Notes: generated by a model from the letters alone, not told the origin. DNA of 64,000 nucleotides from Oscillospiraceae bacterium (GCA_015067185.1 SVMZ01000008.1:28808-92807), one strand, 5' to 3'. Positions 1 through 9,232 are shown, counted from the first letter of the stretch. Translations and numbers: made by a program.

Positions 1-557
1 CAAAAGAGCATATGCTGGCGGAGTTGGTGGAAATACTCTGCAAGTATCAGTGGAAATTGATAGAGGAAGAAGTTAAAGAGGGTTACAGTTCTATAATGGC
101 AATTTGTCTGGAGTTGCTGACCATTGCATCTGCCTGTGAGCAGGATGAGGTTGCAAAGGATTTCTTCCTTTCTACCTACCGCAGTGAACTGTGTATGGAA
201 CTGATCCGCAGGAATGATAAGGTTCGAGCCAAAGAAGTGTTCAAGGAATATTGCCCAGAATGGCCAGAGGAATATTTCTCGGAAGCAGAAACCTTGGTTT
301 CAGGTATCGAGTATGCCATATTTTTTACCACCTCCGACTCTGCACCATTGGATATTCGTGTGGCAGGTGCACTTAGAACGATTCTTTCCATCTACAATGT
401 TCCCAAAGAGATTCGGGACGAAAAAATCAGGAAGGTGCTTTCGATGAATTATCAAAAGCTTGGGCTTGATACATTGAAGAAGTTCAGAGAGTATGTAGAT
501 CATACTACCGAACAAGCCCTGTTTAATCTGCTGAAGCGAAAACAGACGGCACGATAA
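1..557 (+). CDS. Hypothetical alpha-helical protein, probably 5'-truncated by the window edge
   Basis: The reading frame is already open at the window edge and ends with TAA at 557. The first ATG (position 12) has only a poor, badly spaced purine stretch before it, so the true start is probably outside the window. The visible 181 residues are charged and mostly helix-forming, with no signal peptide, membrane segment or catalytic motif that I recognise. No function is assigned. It runs in the same direction as the small surface-like ORF downstream and may belong to the same accessory segment. Confidence 0.55.
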   Translation, partial: KEHMLAELVEILCKYQWKLIEEEVKEGYSSIMAICLELLTIASACEQDEVAKDFFLSTYRSELCMELIRRNDKVRAKEVFKEYCPEWPEEYFSEAETLVSGIEYAIFFTTSDSAPLDIRVAGALRTILSIYNVPKEIRDEKIRKVLSMNYQKLGLDTLKKFREYVDHTTEQALFNLLKRKQTAR

Positions 558-677
558 TAATCTTATTGAACAAACAACGGCGAGAGCTGGTTTCTATGAT
601 CCCTATGCAGAGGAAAACGATGTGAAAACAAAAAACAATTTGCAAACTGCATACTCAGCATTGCGCTTGCACTTATA

Positions 678-1049
678 ATGGTACTGGGTATGATGCCGAT
701 GATGAGCATGACGGTTTATGTGATAACACAGAGCGGGGCAAGGAAAATACCGTTTGGGTTCACCAATCTGACAGAGGATGAAAAGAAGGCTCTGGAAGAG
801 GCAAAGGCAAAAGCCGAGGAGCTGATAGATACTATTGAGGAGATTACCTCTGAGAATGTAACCCCGGAAAACAAGAGCAATTTGGAAAATGCAAAGGCAG
901 ATATTGCAGATCTGAACTGGCCGGTTGACTCTAACTCTCCTGCAACCGGAGATATTTGGTTGTGGGTAGCTCTCTTGTTCGTAAGCGGTGCAGGAATCCT
1001 TGGAATTACACTGTATGACAGCAAAAGAAGAGCAGCAAGCAGGAGATAA
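678..1049 (+). CDS. Small secreted/surface protein remnant with xTGD-type C-terminal anchor
   Basis: This 123-aa ORF has a short acidic helical middle region (EEAKAKAEELID) and a C-terminal signature of surface anchoring: SPATGD, a hydrophobic segment of about 20 residues, then a basic tail (KRRAASRR). That order resembles sortase substrates with NPxTG/SPxTG-like motifs. Upstream of the ATG the same frame reads KKQFANCILSIALALI, which looks like a signal peptide, but it has no start codon. A GTG at 622 with AGAGGA before it lies one frame away. One base lost in the A-rich run at 625-635 would explain this, so the gene may be a recent pseudogene. Function unknown. Confidence 0.5.
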   Translation: MVLGMMPMMSMTVYVITQSGARKIPFGFTNLTEDEKKALEEAKAKAEELIDTIEEITSENVTPENKSNLENAKADIADLNWPVDSNSPATGDIWLWVALLFVSGAGILGITLYDSKRRAASRR

Positions 1050-1066
1050 ATAAAATCGCAATAGGG

Positions 1067-1099
1067 AAGGCGGTAGCGTACGAAATCACTACCGCCTTT
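1067..1099 (+). terminator. Rho-independent terminator after the small surface ORF
   Basis: Inverted repeat AAGGCGGTAG / CTACCGCCTT with a T-rich end, 18 nt after the stop codon of the 678-1049 ORF. Confidence 0.65.
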
Positions 1100-1194
1100 C
1101 ATCATTTTTGCAGCATCCATAAGGTAGTATCCTGAAATTACCTGCCTTATGTAGCGTGTGCATTGGGCATATTTTTTTATTTTTTGTATAAAAC

Positions 1195-1220
1195 AGCCCC
1201 GGTACAACTGTACCGGGGCT
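1195..1220 (-). terminator. Terminator of nifJ
   Basis: Perfect 11-bp stem AGCCCCGGTAC with a 4-nt loop. Read on the minus strand it lies about 40 nt past the nifJ stop and is followed by a T-rich stretch. Confidence 0.8.
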
Positions 1221-1259
1221 TTCTCACCGCTGAATCAGCGGTAAAGTTTGTGAGAGAAA

Positions 1260-4200
1260 TTACTCAGCATCGTAGGGCTTTGCAAGCTTAACAAGCTTAG
1301 CATACTTCTCTTCAGCAACCTTAGCAGCCTTCTCGAACAGAACGTCAGCTCTGTCGGGGAAGGAGCGGGTGAGGGAGCTGTAACGAACTTCATTCTTGAT
1401 GAAGTCTTCGTAAGAAGCGGTGGGAGCCTTGGAATCGAGCTGGAACGGATTCTTGCCTTCAGCAGCGATGCGCGGATCGTAACGGAAGGTGTGCCAGTAA
1501 CCGGAAGCAACAGCGTTCTTGATCTCGGTCTGAGCCTGAGTCATACCGCCCTTGATACCATGGTTGATGCAGGGAGCGTAAGCAATGATGATGGACGGAC
1601 CGTTGTAGCTCTCAGCCTCAGCGAAAGCCTTGACGCACTGGTTGTAATCAGCGCCCATAGCGATCTGTGCAACATAGACATAGCCATAGCTCATTGCGAT
1701 AGCAGCGAGGTCCTTCTTCTTAACTTCCTTACCGGAAGCTGCGAACTGAGCAACAGCACCTGTCGGGGTGGACTTAGAGGACTGACCGCCGGTGTTGGAG
1801 TAAACTTCGGTATCGAATACGAGGATGTTGACATCTTCGCCAGAGGCGAGAACATGGTCAAGACCGCCGAAACCGATATCGTATGCCCAACCGTCACCAC
1901 CGAGGATCCAGATGGACTTCTTGGAGAGGTAATCCTTGTTCTCAACAATGTACTTAGCAACGTCGCAGTCGCAGTTTTCAACAGCGGCAACAACAGCGTC
2001 AGCAGCAGCCTTGTTGGCAGCGCCATCATCAACAGTGTCGAGATATGCCTTGTAAATAGCCTTCTTAGCTTCGTCGTCGGTGTTGTCATAGAGACCCTGA
2101 ACCTTGGCAATCAGGCTGTCACGCATAGCCTTCTGGCCGAGGAACATACCATAACCATACTCTGCGTTATCCTCGAAGAGGGAGTTAGCCCAGGCAGGAC
2201 CATAGCCCTTGGAGTTAACGGTGTACGGAGTGGAGGGAGCGGAGCCGCCCCAGATGGAGGAGCATCCGGTAGCATTGGCGATATACATTCTGTCGCCGAA
2301 GAGCTGGGTGATGAGTTTTGCATACGGAGTTTCGCCGCAGCCTGCGCATGCGCCGGAGAACTCGAGGAGGGGCTGCTTGAACTGGCTGCCCTTAACGGTG
2401 TTCTCTTTGAACTTAGCAATAACATCAGCCTTGGGCTCAAGGGTCTGGCCGTAAGCGTAAACAGCCTGCTGATCACGCTGAGAATCCAGTTTCTCCATGG
2501 TGAGAGCCTTGTTGCCCTTCTTACCGGGACATACGTTTACGCAGGAACCGCAGCCGGTGCAGTCCAGAACGGAAACGGTCATAACGAACTTGTAGCCGGG
2601 CATACCGGTCATAGCAAGGGACTTGGTGTTTGCGGGAGCGTTAGCAAGCTCTTCTTCTGTCATAGCGATGGGACGGATAACAGCATGCGGGCAGACATAA
2701 GAGCAGAAGTTACACTGGATGCAGTTTTCGGTGTTCCAGGTGGGTACGTCAACTGCTACGCCGCGCTTCTCGAATGCAGCAGAGCCCTGGGGCATGGAGC
2801 CATCTTCACGACCAACGAAGGTGGAAACGGGAAGAGCATCGCCGCGCTGTGCGTTTGCGGGGATAAGAATATCGTTAACGAAATCAACAAGATCCTTGCG
2901 GTCGCCGGTAGCGGTGACAACAGGCATTTCGCCCTCTGCCTCAGCCCAGCTGGCAGGATAGTCAACCTTAACAACGCCTTCGATACCGCGATCGATAGCA
3001 TTGTGGTTCATAGCAACAACTTTTTCACCCTTCTTGCCGTAGGAAGCGGTAGCAGCATCCTTCATGTACTTAACAGCAAGATCAACGGGGATGATCTCAG
3101 CGAGCTTGAAGAAAGCAGCCTGGAGAATGGTATTAACACGTCCGCCAAGACCGAGCTCACGAGCAATAGCAACACCGTCGATGGTGTAGAACTGGATGTT
3201 GTTCTGAGCGATGAAGCGTTTTACGTTGCCGGGTACACGTTTTTCAAGCTCTGCCAGATCCCAACCGCAGTTGAGCAGGAAGATACCGTTCGGCTTAATA
3301 TCCTGAACCATATCGTACTTGTCGATATAGGAGGGGTTGTGGCAAGCTACGAAGTCAGCCTTGTTGATGAGGTAGGTGGACTTGATGGGCTGCTTACCAA
3401 AGCGGAGGTGAGAAACGGTTACGCCGCCGGACTTCTTGGAGTCGTAGGAGAAGTAAGCCTGAGCGTACATGTCGGTGTGGTCACCGATGATCTTGATGGA
3501 GTTCTTGTTAGCACCAACAGTACCATCAGCGCCGAGACCCCAGAACTTACAGCTGGTGGTCCCTTCCGGAGTGGTGTCAACGTTCTCACCGATGGTGAGG
3601 GAGAGGTTGGTAACGTCATCGTTGATACCGATGGTGAATACCTTCTTAGCGGTGCACTCGCAAGCGGTCATGTTGTCATAGACAGCAATGATCTGTGCAG
3701 GAGTGGTATCCTTGGAACCAAGGCCGTAACGTCCGCCGTAAACGGGGAGAGAATCGAACTTGGAGTTCTTGAGAGCAGCAACAACGTCAAGCCAGAGAGG
3801 CTCACCCATAGCGCCGGGCTCCTTGGTACGGTCAAGAACAGTGATCTTCTTGGCGGTATCGGGGATAGCAGCGATGAGGTGCTGTGCGCTGAATGGACGA
3901 TAGAGGCGAACCTTTACGAGGCCAACCTTGCGTCCGAGAGAGTTGAGGTAATCAACAGTTTCTTCGATGGTATCGCAGGCAGAACCCATAGCAATGATGA
4001 TTTCTTCTGCGTCAGCAGCGCCGTAGTAGTTGAAGAGCTGATAGTTGGTGCCGAGCTTGTCATTGACTTTGCCCATGTATTCTTCAACAATAGCGGGAAC
4101 AGCGTTATAGAAGTTGTTGCAGGCTTCTCTTGCCTGGAAGAAGATGTCGGGGTTCTGAGCGGAACCGCGGAGCTTCGGATGTTCAGGATTGAGAGCATCG

Positions 4201-4823
4201 CGGCGGAACTGATCGATAGCTTCGAAATCGGTCATGTCGCGGAGATCTTCATAATCCCAGATGTTGATCTTCTGAACTTCGTGGGAAGTACGGAAACCGT
4301 CAAAGAAGTGAAGGAAGGGAACGCGACCCTTGATTGCTGCGAGGTGAGCAACAGGAGCGAGGTCCATAACTTCCTGAACGCTCTGGGAGCAGAGCATTGC
4401 AAAACCGGTCTGACGGCATGCATATACGTCAGAGTGGTCACCGAAGATGGAAAGAGCGTGGGAAGCAAGTGCACGGGCGGAGACGTTGATAACTCCGGGG
4501 AGCAGCTCGCCGGCGATCTTGTACATGTTCGGGATCATGAGAAGAAGACCCTGAGAAGCGGTGAAGGTTGTTGTGAGAGCACCTGCTGCAAGGGAGCCGT
4601 GTACGGTACCGGAAGCACCGGCCTCGGACTGGAGCTCAGCAACTTTAACTCTCTGACCAAACAGATTCAGACGTCCTTCGGCAGACCATTTGTCAACGGA
4701 TTCAGCCATAGGAGACGAAGGAGTGATCGGGTAGATGGCGGCGACGTCGGTAAACGCATAGGATACATGCGCGGCGGCAGTGTTACCATCCATGGTTTTC
4801 ATTTTGCGTGTGATTTTAGCCAT
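1260..4823 (-). CDS. nifJ: Pyruvate:ferredoxin (flavodoxin) oxidoreductase
   Basis: A 1187-aa single-chain PFOR, the usual length. It oxidatively decarboxylates pyruvate to acetyl-CoA and CO2 in the cytoplasm, passing electrons to ferredoxin; it is central to anaerobic fermentation. The N-terminal pyrimidine-binding domain has YPITPSSPMAE near residue 35. A two-[4Fe-4S] ferredoxin-like insert carries CIQCNFCSYVCP and CTGCGSCVNVCP around residues 690-760. The C-terminal TPP domain has GDGWAYDIGFGG and SNTGGQSSKSTPTG. The start is supported by GAGGAGG 9 nt upstream. It is monocistronic, with its own promoter and terminator. The opposite-strand ORF of 1117 aa is a codon-usage shadow. Confidence 0.97.
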   Translation of the reverse strand: MAKITRKMKTMDGNTAAAHVSYAFTDVAAIYPITPSSPMAESVDKWSAEGRLNLFGQRVKVAELQSEAGASGTVHGSLAAGALTTTFTASQGLLLMIPNMYKIAGELLPGVINVSARALASHALSIFGDHSDVYACRQTGFAMLCSQSVQEVMDLAPVAHLAAIKGRVPFLHFFDGFRTSHEVQKINIWDYEDLRDMTDFEAIDQFRRDALNPEHPKLRGSAQNPDIFFQAREACNNFYNAVPAIVEEYMGKVNDKLGTNYQLFNYYGAADAEEIIIAMGSACDTIEETVDYLNSLGRKVGLVKVRLYRPFSAQHLIAAIPDTAKKITVLDRTKEPGAMGEPLWLDVVAALKNSKFDSLPVYGGRYGLGSKDTTPAQIIAVYDNMTACECTAKKVFTIGINDDVTNLSLTIGENVDTTPEGTTSCKFWGLGADGTVGANKNSIKIIGDHTDMYAQAYFSYDSKKSGGVTVSHLRFGKQPIKSTYLINKADFVACHNPSYIDKYDMVQDIKPNGIFLLNCGWDLAELEKRVPGNVKRFIAQNNIQFYTIDGVAIARELGLGGRVNTILQAAFFKLAEIIPVDLAVKYMKDAATASYGKKGEKVVAMNHNAIDRGIEGVVKVDYPASWAEAEGEMPVVTATGDRKDLVDFVNDILIPANAQRGDALPVSTFVGREDGSMPQGSAAFEKRGVAVDVPTWNTENCIQCNFCSYVCPHAVIRPIAMTEEELANAPANTKSLAMTGMPGYKFVMTVSVLDCTGCGSCVNVCPGKKGNKALTMEKLDSQRDQQAVYAYGQTLEPKADVIAKFKENTVKGSQFKQPLLEFSGACAGCGETPYAKLITQLFGDRMYIANATGCSSIWGGSAPSTPYTVNSKGYGPAWANSLFEDNAEYGYGMFLGQKAMRDSLIAKVQGLYDNTDDEAKKAIYKAYLDTVDDGAANKAAADAVVAAVENCDCDVAKYIVENKDYLSKKSIWILGGDGWAYDIGFGGLDHVLASGEDVNILVFDTEVYSNTGGQSSKSTPTGAVAQFAASGKEVKKKDLAAIAMSYGYVYVAQIAMGADYNQCVKAFAEAESYNGPSIIIAYAPCINHGIKGGMTQAQTEIKNAVASGYWHTFRYDPRIAAEGKNPFQLDSKAPTASYEDFIKNEVRYSSLTRSFPDRADVLFEKAAKVAEEKYAKLVKLAKPYDAE

Positions 4824-4896
4824 GGTTTATTTCCTCCTCGTTAGAATGCTCTCCCTTTTCAGGGAGAATCTTATAATAAATAGAGTGATGAGAATG

Positions 4897-4910
4897 ATGG
4901 TTTTAACCAT
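4897..4910. promoter_or_regulatory. Dyad in the nifJ leader, possible operator
   Basis: ATGGTT-TT-AACCAT, 6-bp arms, falls at about +3 to +16 of the predicted nifJ transcript. A second small hairpin (TCTCCCT/AGGGAGA, 4850-4867) lies closer to the SD. The dyad does not match the usual Rex site (TTGTTAA-N4-TTAACAA). Its role as an operator is inferred from position only. Confidence 0.35.
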
Positions 4911-4919
4911 TCAAAGTCT

Positions 4920-4948
4920 ATTTTAACACAGAAAAATTCAATTGTAAA
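4920..4948 (-). promoter_or_regulatory. Sigma-A promoter of nifJ
   Basis: Minus strand: TTTACA, 17-bp spacer, TAAAAT with an extended TGn upstream of the -10. The predicted start gives a leader of about 90 nt. Confidence 0.7.
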
Positions 4949-5068
4949 GGCTTATGAGGACAAGGAAACAAATAATTTACAGCTTATTCGACCTTAAATT
5001 TTATTATTGGATAAAAAATCCAAAAAAATAGAATAGACATATGTTTTTGAGTGGATTTATAAAAGAAA

Positions 5069-5095
5069 ACCGCTTCGGCAGAAATCCGAAGCGGT
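5069..5095 (-). terminator. Terminator of the alpha-mannosidase gene
   Basis: Perfect 10-bp stem ACCGCTTCGG with a 7-nt loop, 11 nt past the stop codon at 5107. On the minus strand it is followed by a T-rich run. Confidence 0.85.
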
Positions 5096-5106
5096 CTGAA
5101 AAAGGA

Positions 5107-7533
5107 TCATCCAAGTTCGGTGAGGAGAATCTCACAGATATCGCCGTTATCTGCAAAGAGAACGGTTTTGATTTCCTGGGGAGCAAAGGTAAGGGTAGTC
5201 TTTTTACCAAGAACGGTAACTTCTGCAGTGGTGGTGATGCCGTCTGTTTCGTAGAAGCGGGCAACAAAACCGCTGTCATTTTCAGAATGTTTGAGAGCTT
5301 CAAGAAGAACATTGTCGGTGGAAACAGAGATACCGGTACCGCAATTGGGAAGTTTTCCTTTGTGGTGGGTTTCGGGAATCACATCGAGAGGCTGGTTGAT
5401 AAGCGCAGCTTCTTTGACAATTTCATGTACGCTGATTTCTTCATAGGGACAGATGGCATAGCGGAAGAGTTGTTCTCCCTGATCCTGATATTCCACCATA
5501 TCGTCACGGACACCGTAATGGTCGGCATAGATGCAGCCGCGGGCAATGTTCATGCGCAGTTCACCGCCTTTGACACTGAAGCTGTGCTTGCAGTCACTGG
5601 CGACAGCAACACCCTTGTCCGAGGTGCTGACGGCAGCCCAGCGCTGGGCGGGTTCCTCTTCACCGTTGGTAACTTTCTCAATGAAACCATAAGGCATGGA
5701 ATAGATTGCCTTAGTATCGGTGTTGTCTTCGGCAGCCACGGGGAAAGCAAGCTTGATAAGTTTGAGCTGCTCATTGAAGTTGAGCAGGCACTCGACTTCA
5801 ATGGCCTTGGAATCAGCACAGAGGGAGAAGTCCTGACGGAGTACAGAATTGCCATAACGGCTGGTAACACGGATAGTGGCGCGAAGCGGTCCGTTTTCGG
5901 TGACGACGATGTCGGCACTGCCGAATTCACCGACGATCTGATCAAAGGTGAAAAGATTATGAGCCCAGGTATCGGGTTTGGTATCATCGATAACCAACGG
6001 GCGGGCAAGCGGTGCGCTGTTGATGACCTTACCGGAAGCCTTATCCATCAGAGAAACAATGGTTCCGGTTGCGGAATCGAATTCGGCGCGGAGGAAGCGG
6101 TTTTCAAGAACATATCCTTCTGCTTTTGGAGAATCCTCGACAGCAGCCTCAAAGACTTCGTCCTTATAGATATAGTATGTACTGTAGCCAAGAGGAGCGA
6201 TTTCAGCCACAAAGGCAACGTTTTCACGGCTAAGACCATTGGTCTGGGGACCACGGACATTCTGGAAGGGGAGGGGCTTGCCGTTGGCATCGCAGATGCT
6301 GGATACTTGGGAAGTATTGATTTTAACGAGACGTTTTACCGGGAAACTGTGGGGATTGAAGACAACAAAGGGGGCTCCTTCACCGTTTTTCTCCCAAAGT
6401 CTCCAGCCATTCTTCTGGGGAGGTGCATTGGAGATACCGCGGCCGGTATCAATATTCCAGGAGATTGCCTGAAGAGAGCGGGCACGGACATTAAAGGCTG
6501 TATCAATGGCAGAACTGAACGCGGCTTCGGCGTCGTCATACGCTTCACGGATGGAGCAGCCGGCAAGAATATCATGGAACTGGTTGAAAAGGACAGTTTC
6601 CCATGCAGTTTGCAGTTTGCCCTGCAGAGAGGGGCAGCCAGCGAGAGCACCACTGAGCAGGTTATAGCGCTCGGCAGTGACAAGGGCATTTTCTGCGCGC
6701 TGATTGAGTTTTTTGATGTTGGCGTTGGCAGCATAGCAGCCGCTGGCATGGTGCTGGAGATCCTCGCGTACAATGGGAAGATCCAGGTTAAGGGTACGGA
6801 CATAGTCGAAATAGCGGTCGGGAGAGGCGTAGCGAATTTCATCGCAGATCAGGGTTTCAGCAGTTTTAAGGGCACGGATGCTGGGACCGCCGCCGTGGTT
6901 GCCGACACCGTAGAAAATCATCAGCGGATGCTTCTGTTCTTCCATCAACTCATTATATCTGGTGAGATCCGGGAAATTGCTGCCGCCATCACCATAGCTG
7001 TAGGGGATGCGGTAAACAGTAACACGGCTGCCATCGGGAGACTCCCAAAGAAAGAGAGATTCAGTGAGGTTGGGTTTTTCATCTCTGCTGGGACGCATCA
7101 TAACATATTCGTGGATATCTGCTTTGTTGAACAACTGGGGCAGCATACCGTTATGCCCAAAGGAGTCGACATTATAGCCGAAAGAGGCGATACGGCCGAA
7201 TTTTTCCTTGAAATAGCGCTGAGAATAGAGCAGATGGCGGGCGAAAGCCTCTCCGGAGGGCAGATTGCAGTCCGGCTGAACCCACATGCCGCCGGCGATG
7301 ACCCAGCGTCCTTCGTTAATGCGGGTACGAATCTCTTCAAACATGGCGGGATCGGTTTCTTCCACCCATTTGTAATAACTGGCACAGGCACTGGTAAAGA
7401 TATAGCCGTCAAACTCGTTCATGCGATCAAGTGCAGAGCGGAAAGTAGCCAGAATCTCGGAGAGGCCTTCCGGAAGTTTCCAAAGCCATACCGGGTCGAT
7501 GTGGGCATTGCCTACGAGGAATTTTTTATTCAT
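5107..7533 (-). CDS. Alpha-mannosidase, glycoside hydrolase family 38
   Basis: An 808-aa protein with no signal peptide, so probably a cytoplasmic exo-acting mannosidase that trims alpha-linked mannose from imported glycans. The N-terminus HIDPVWLW holds the His/Asp zinc ligands of GH38. NVDSFGHNG near residue 130 carries the catalytic nucleophile Asp. HHASGCY followed by IKKLNQRAE near residue 270 is also typical of bacterial GH38. The C-terminal half is the all-beta mannosidase domain. The SD GAGGGTG lies 6 nt before the ATG. It has its own promoter and terminator; no transporter or other glycosidase is adjacent, so the exact substrate is not given by context. Confidence 0.93.
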   Translation of the reverse strand: MNKKFLVGNAHIDPVWLWKLPEGLSEILATFRSALDRMNEFDGYIFTSACASYYKWVEETDPAMFEEIRTRINEGRWVIAGGMWVQPDCNLPSGEAFARHLLYSQRYFKEKFGRIASFGYNVDSFGHNGMLPQLFNKADIHEYVMMRPSRDEKPNLTESLFLWESPDGSRVTVYRIPYSYGDGGSNFPDLTRYNELMEEQKHPLMIFYGVGNHGGGPSIRALKTAETLICDEIRYASPDRYFDYVRTLNLDLPIVREDLQHHASGCYAANANIKKLNQRAENALVTAERYNLLSGALAGCPSLQGKLQTAWETVLFNQFHDILAGCSIREAYDDAEAAFSSAIDTAFNVRARSLQAISWNIDTGRGISNAPPQKNGWRLWEKNGEGAPFVVFNPHSFPVKRLVKINTSQVSSICDANGKPLPFQNVRGPQTNGLSRENVAFVAEIAPLGYSTYYIYKDEVFEAAVEDSPKAEGYVLENRFLRAEFDSATGTIVSLMDKASGKVINSAPLARPLVIDDTKPDTWAHNLFTFDQIVGEFGSADIVVTENGPLRATIRVTSRYGNSVLRQDFSLCADSKAIEVECLLNFNEQLKLIKLAFPVAAEDNTDTKAIYSMPYGFIEKVTNGEEEPAQRWAAVSTSDKGVAVASDCKHSFSVKGGELRMNIARGCIYADHYGVRDDMVEYQDQGEQLFRYAICPYEEISVHEIVKEAALINQPLDVIPETHHKGKLPNCGTGISVSTDNVLLEALKHSENDSGFVARFYETDGITTTAEVTVLGKKTTLTFAPQEIKTVLFADNGDICEILLTELG

Positions 7534-7587
7534 GGTATCACCCTCAAAAAGTATTTTGTTAATTGGTTTTACATTAATGATAATATT

Positions 7588-7617
7588 ATTATATCATGTG
7601 GGAAGAAGAGGTGTCAA
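7588..7617 (-). promoter_or_regulatory. Promoter of the alpha-mannosidase gene
   Basis: Minus strand: TTGACA, 18-bp spacer, TATAAT with an upstream TGA (extended -10), about 55-85 nt before the start codon. Confidence 0.7.
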
Positions 7618-7628
7618 TAGGAAAGGAA

Positions 7629-7665
7629 AAAATGCTGTCCGAATATGGAAAAAGGACAGCATTTT
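7629..7665 (-). terminator. Terminator of the YczE-like gene
   Basis: 12-bp stem AAAATGCTGTCC with a 13-nt loop, immediately after the stop at 7669. It is T-rich on the minus strand. Confidence 0.75.
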
Positions 7666-7668
7666 GAG

Positions 7669-8361
7669 TTATTCAAAATATTTTCGGAAAGAAAATCTGT
7701 CTGTAAAGGAGAAGCGCTTTTCAAAGAAACGGGTAAAAAGCCCGATAAAGGGGCCATTGAGCAGCGTGCAGAGCAGTGTTCCGATGCTGATTCCTTCAAA
7801 CTGCCACAGTCCGAAAAAGGAGAAGGAGAGGACGACGGAAAGAAGGAGACTCAGACAGTCATAAACAGTTTTGGTTTTGCTGATATCAAAATGAAACTTT
7901 CGGGAAATTTCTTTGACGATCAGTTCATAGGCTTCGGGTGAAATATAGGTGTGGAATAACAGGGAAATGGCAGCAGTGTTGATGATAAAGCCGACAGTGT
8001 AGAAGAGAATACGTACAGAGATCATAGTAGTGATGACTTCCGGAAGCAATGATATCAGAAACAGAGCTCCATCCAGCAAAAAACCGTAGAGGATAGCGGT
8101 GAAGAAGGAAAAGAGGTAGGAGAGCTTGAACTTACGTACGATGAGGATGGTGAGCAGAATGAGTACAGCCTGTAAGGTATATTCCGCCATGCCGAAAGAA
8201 AAGAAAGAAAAGGTTTTGGAGAGTTTTAAATGCAGAAGATAGGCGGGGGCAACGATCATGGAGAGTCCAAGATCGGCGGTAGTCATCAGGGACGTACCGA
8301 ATGCCAATATGACGACTCCGAGCAGATAGGCTGTTTCGGCATAAAAATTTCTTTTTGTCAT
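7669..8361 (-). CDS. YczE/YitT-like integral membrane protein (DUF6198-type)
   Basis: A 230-aa protein with about five to six hydrophobic segments and no signal peptide cleavage site. The N-terminal stretch LGVVILAFGTSLMTTADLGL is characteristic of the YczE/DUF6198 group of Firmicute membrane proteins, whose transport or regulatory role is not established. The C-terminus is strongly basic and cytoplasmic. The SD GAGG lies about 8 nt before the ATG. It appears to be transcribed alone. Confidence 0.75.
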   Translation of the reverse strand: MTKRNFYAETAYLLGVVILAFGTSLMTTADLGLSMIVAPAYLLHLKLSKTFSFFSFGMAEYTLQAVLILLTILIVRKFKLSYLFSFFTAILYGFLLDGALFLISLLPEVITTMISVRILFYTVGFIINTAAISLLFHTYISPEAYELIVKEISRKFHFDISKTKTVYDCLSLLLSVVLSFSFFGLWQFEGISIGTLLCTLLNGPFIGLFTRFFEKRFSFTDRFSFRKYFE

Positions 8362-8716
8362 AGAAGAACCTCTTTAAAAACAAATAAATCTCTTAGGTAT
8401 TTGAATGCAGAAACATCCGAAAGTTCTTTAAGAGTGTAGCACATCGGAAAGATTTTTCAACAGGAAAATGAATAAAGAGAACCATCCCGCCCCGGAAGAA
8501 AAGCGGAGCGGAATGGGATAATGTAGAAACAGATAGGGCAAGCAGCATTTTACTGTCATTGTTTTTAATATCTGCCGGAAGGATAACGATAGCGATTCCC
8601 TCTGTGCGCATTTCAGGCAGTTAGGCATGGGATTATAATACAAATTCCGGGGAATGGATCGTATACGGATGGGAGCGGTTAAAAGAGGGTGGTATTTATT
8701 GGAATGCAGGCAAGCA
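8362..8716. other. Intergenic stretch without a convincing gene
   Basis: It holds a terminator-like hairpin (listed separately) and the upstream region of the YczE-like gene. The two overlapping minus-strand ORFs of about 70 aa span the hairpin, lack an SD and look spurious. Confidence 0.6.
8482..8516 (-). terminator. Terminator downstream of the GNAT gene
   Basis: 13-bp arms around a 9-nt loop. On the minus-strand RNA the two imperfect positions become G-U wobbles, while on the plus strand they are C-A mismatches, so it should act on minus-strand transcripts. A T-rich stretch follows. It is unusually far (about 200 nt) from the GNAT stop codon. Confidence 0.55.
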
Positions 8717-9196
8717 TTATTCCGCCATTTTTTTCAGAGTATCCCCGGCAAGACGGTAGGTAGTCCAGTCATCCATCTGTCGCGCACCGAGGGAAAGATA
8801 AAAATCAATGCTGGGTTGATTCCAGTCGAGGCAGCACCATTCCAGTCTGCCGCAGCCGCGTTCTATGGCGATGCGGGCTAGATGCTTTAAAGTCGCTTTG
8901 CCATAGCCCTTTCCCCTGTATTGCGGAAGGACGAAAAGATCTTCCAGATAGAGTCCGGCACGGCCGAGAAATGTGGAGAAATTGTGGAAGAAAAGAGCAA
9001 AGCCTACTTCGCTTCCGTTTTCCATAACGAAGATAACTTCCGCTTTTTTTCTATCAAAAATCCATTCTGAGAGAAGTTCTTCGGTAGCTACCACCTCATT
9101 CTCCATGTGCTCATAGGCAGCGAGTTCACGGATAAAAAAGAGTATTTTAGCAGTATCGTCTCTGTTGGCATATCGAAATTCAGGATAAACAGGCAT
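8717..9196 (-). CDS. GNAT N-acetyltransferase, spermidine/thialysine acetyltransferase-like
   Basis: A 159-aa GCN5-related acetyltransferase. The acetyl-CoA pyrophosphate loop is QYRGKGYGKATL near residue 95, preceded by LYLEDLFVLP. The LEWCCLDWNQPSIDFYLSLGA stretch near residues 117-137 and the closing TTYRLAGD fit the SSAT/thialysine acetyltransferase branch, so a small polyamine or amino-acid amine is a likely acceptor, by family only. AAGGA lies 9 nt before the ATG. It has its own promoter, back to back with that of the ECF sigma factor. Confidence 0.85.
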   Translation of the reverse strand: MPVYPEFRYANRDDTAKILFFIRELAAYEHMENEVVATEELLSEWIFDRKKAEVIFVMENGSEVGFALFFHNFSTFLGRAGLYLEDLFVLPQYRGKGYGKATLKHLARIAIERGCGRLEWCCLDWNQPSIDFYLSLGARQMDDWTTYRLAGDTLKKMAE

Positions 9197-9232
9197 GAAG
9201 ATATTCCTTTCGGAAAGTTATTTTTCAAAAAA

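Noticed and set aside
1491-4844. 1117-aa plus-strand ORF opposite nifJ
   Set aside because: A shadow of the strong codon bias of nifJ. It has no SD or family motif, while the minus strand is a complete PFOR.
5041-7620. 859-aa plus-strand ORF opposite the alpha-mannosidase
   Set aside because: Antisense shadow of a complete GH38 enzyme. It also runs through a terminator and a promoter.
8393-8643. Two overlapping minus-strand ORFs of about 70 aa
   Set aside because: They cross the terminator hairpin at 8482-8516, have no SD and show no protein-like conservation pattern.
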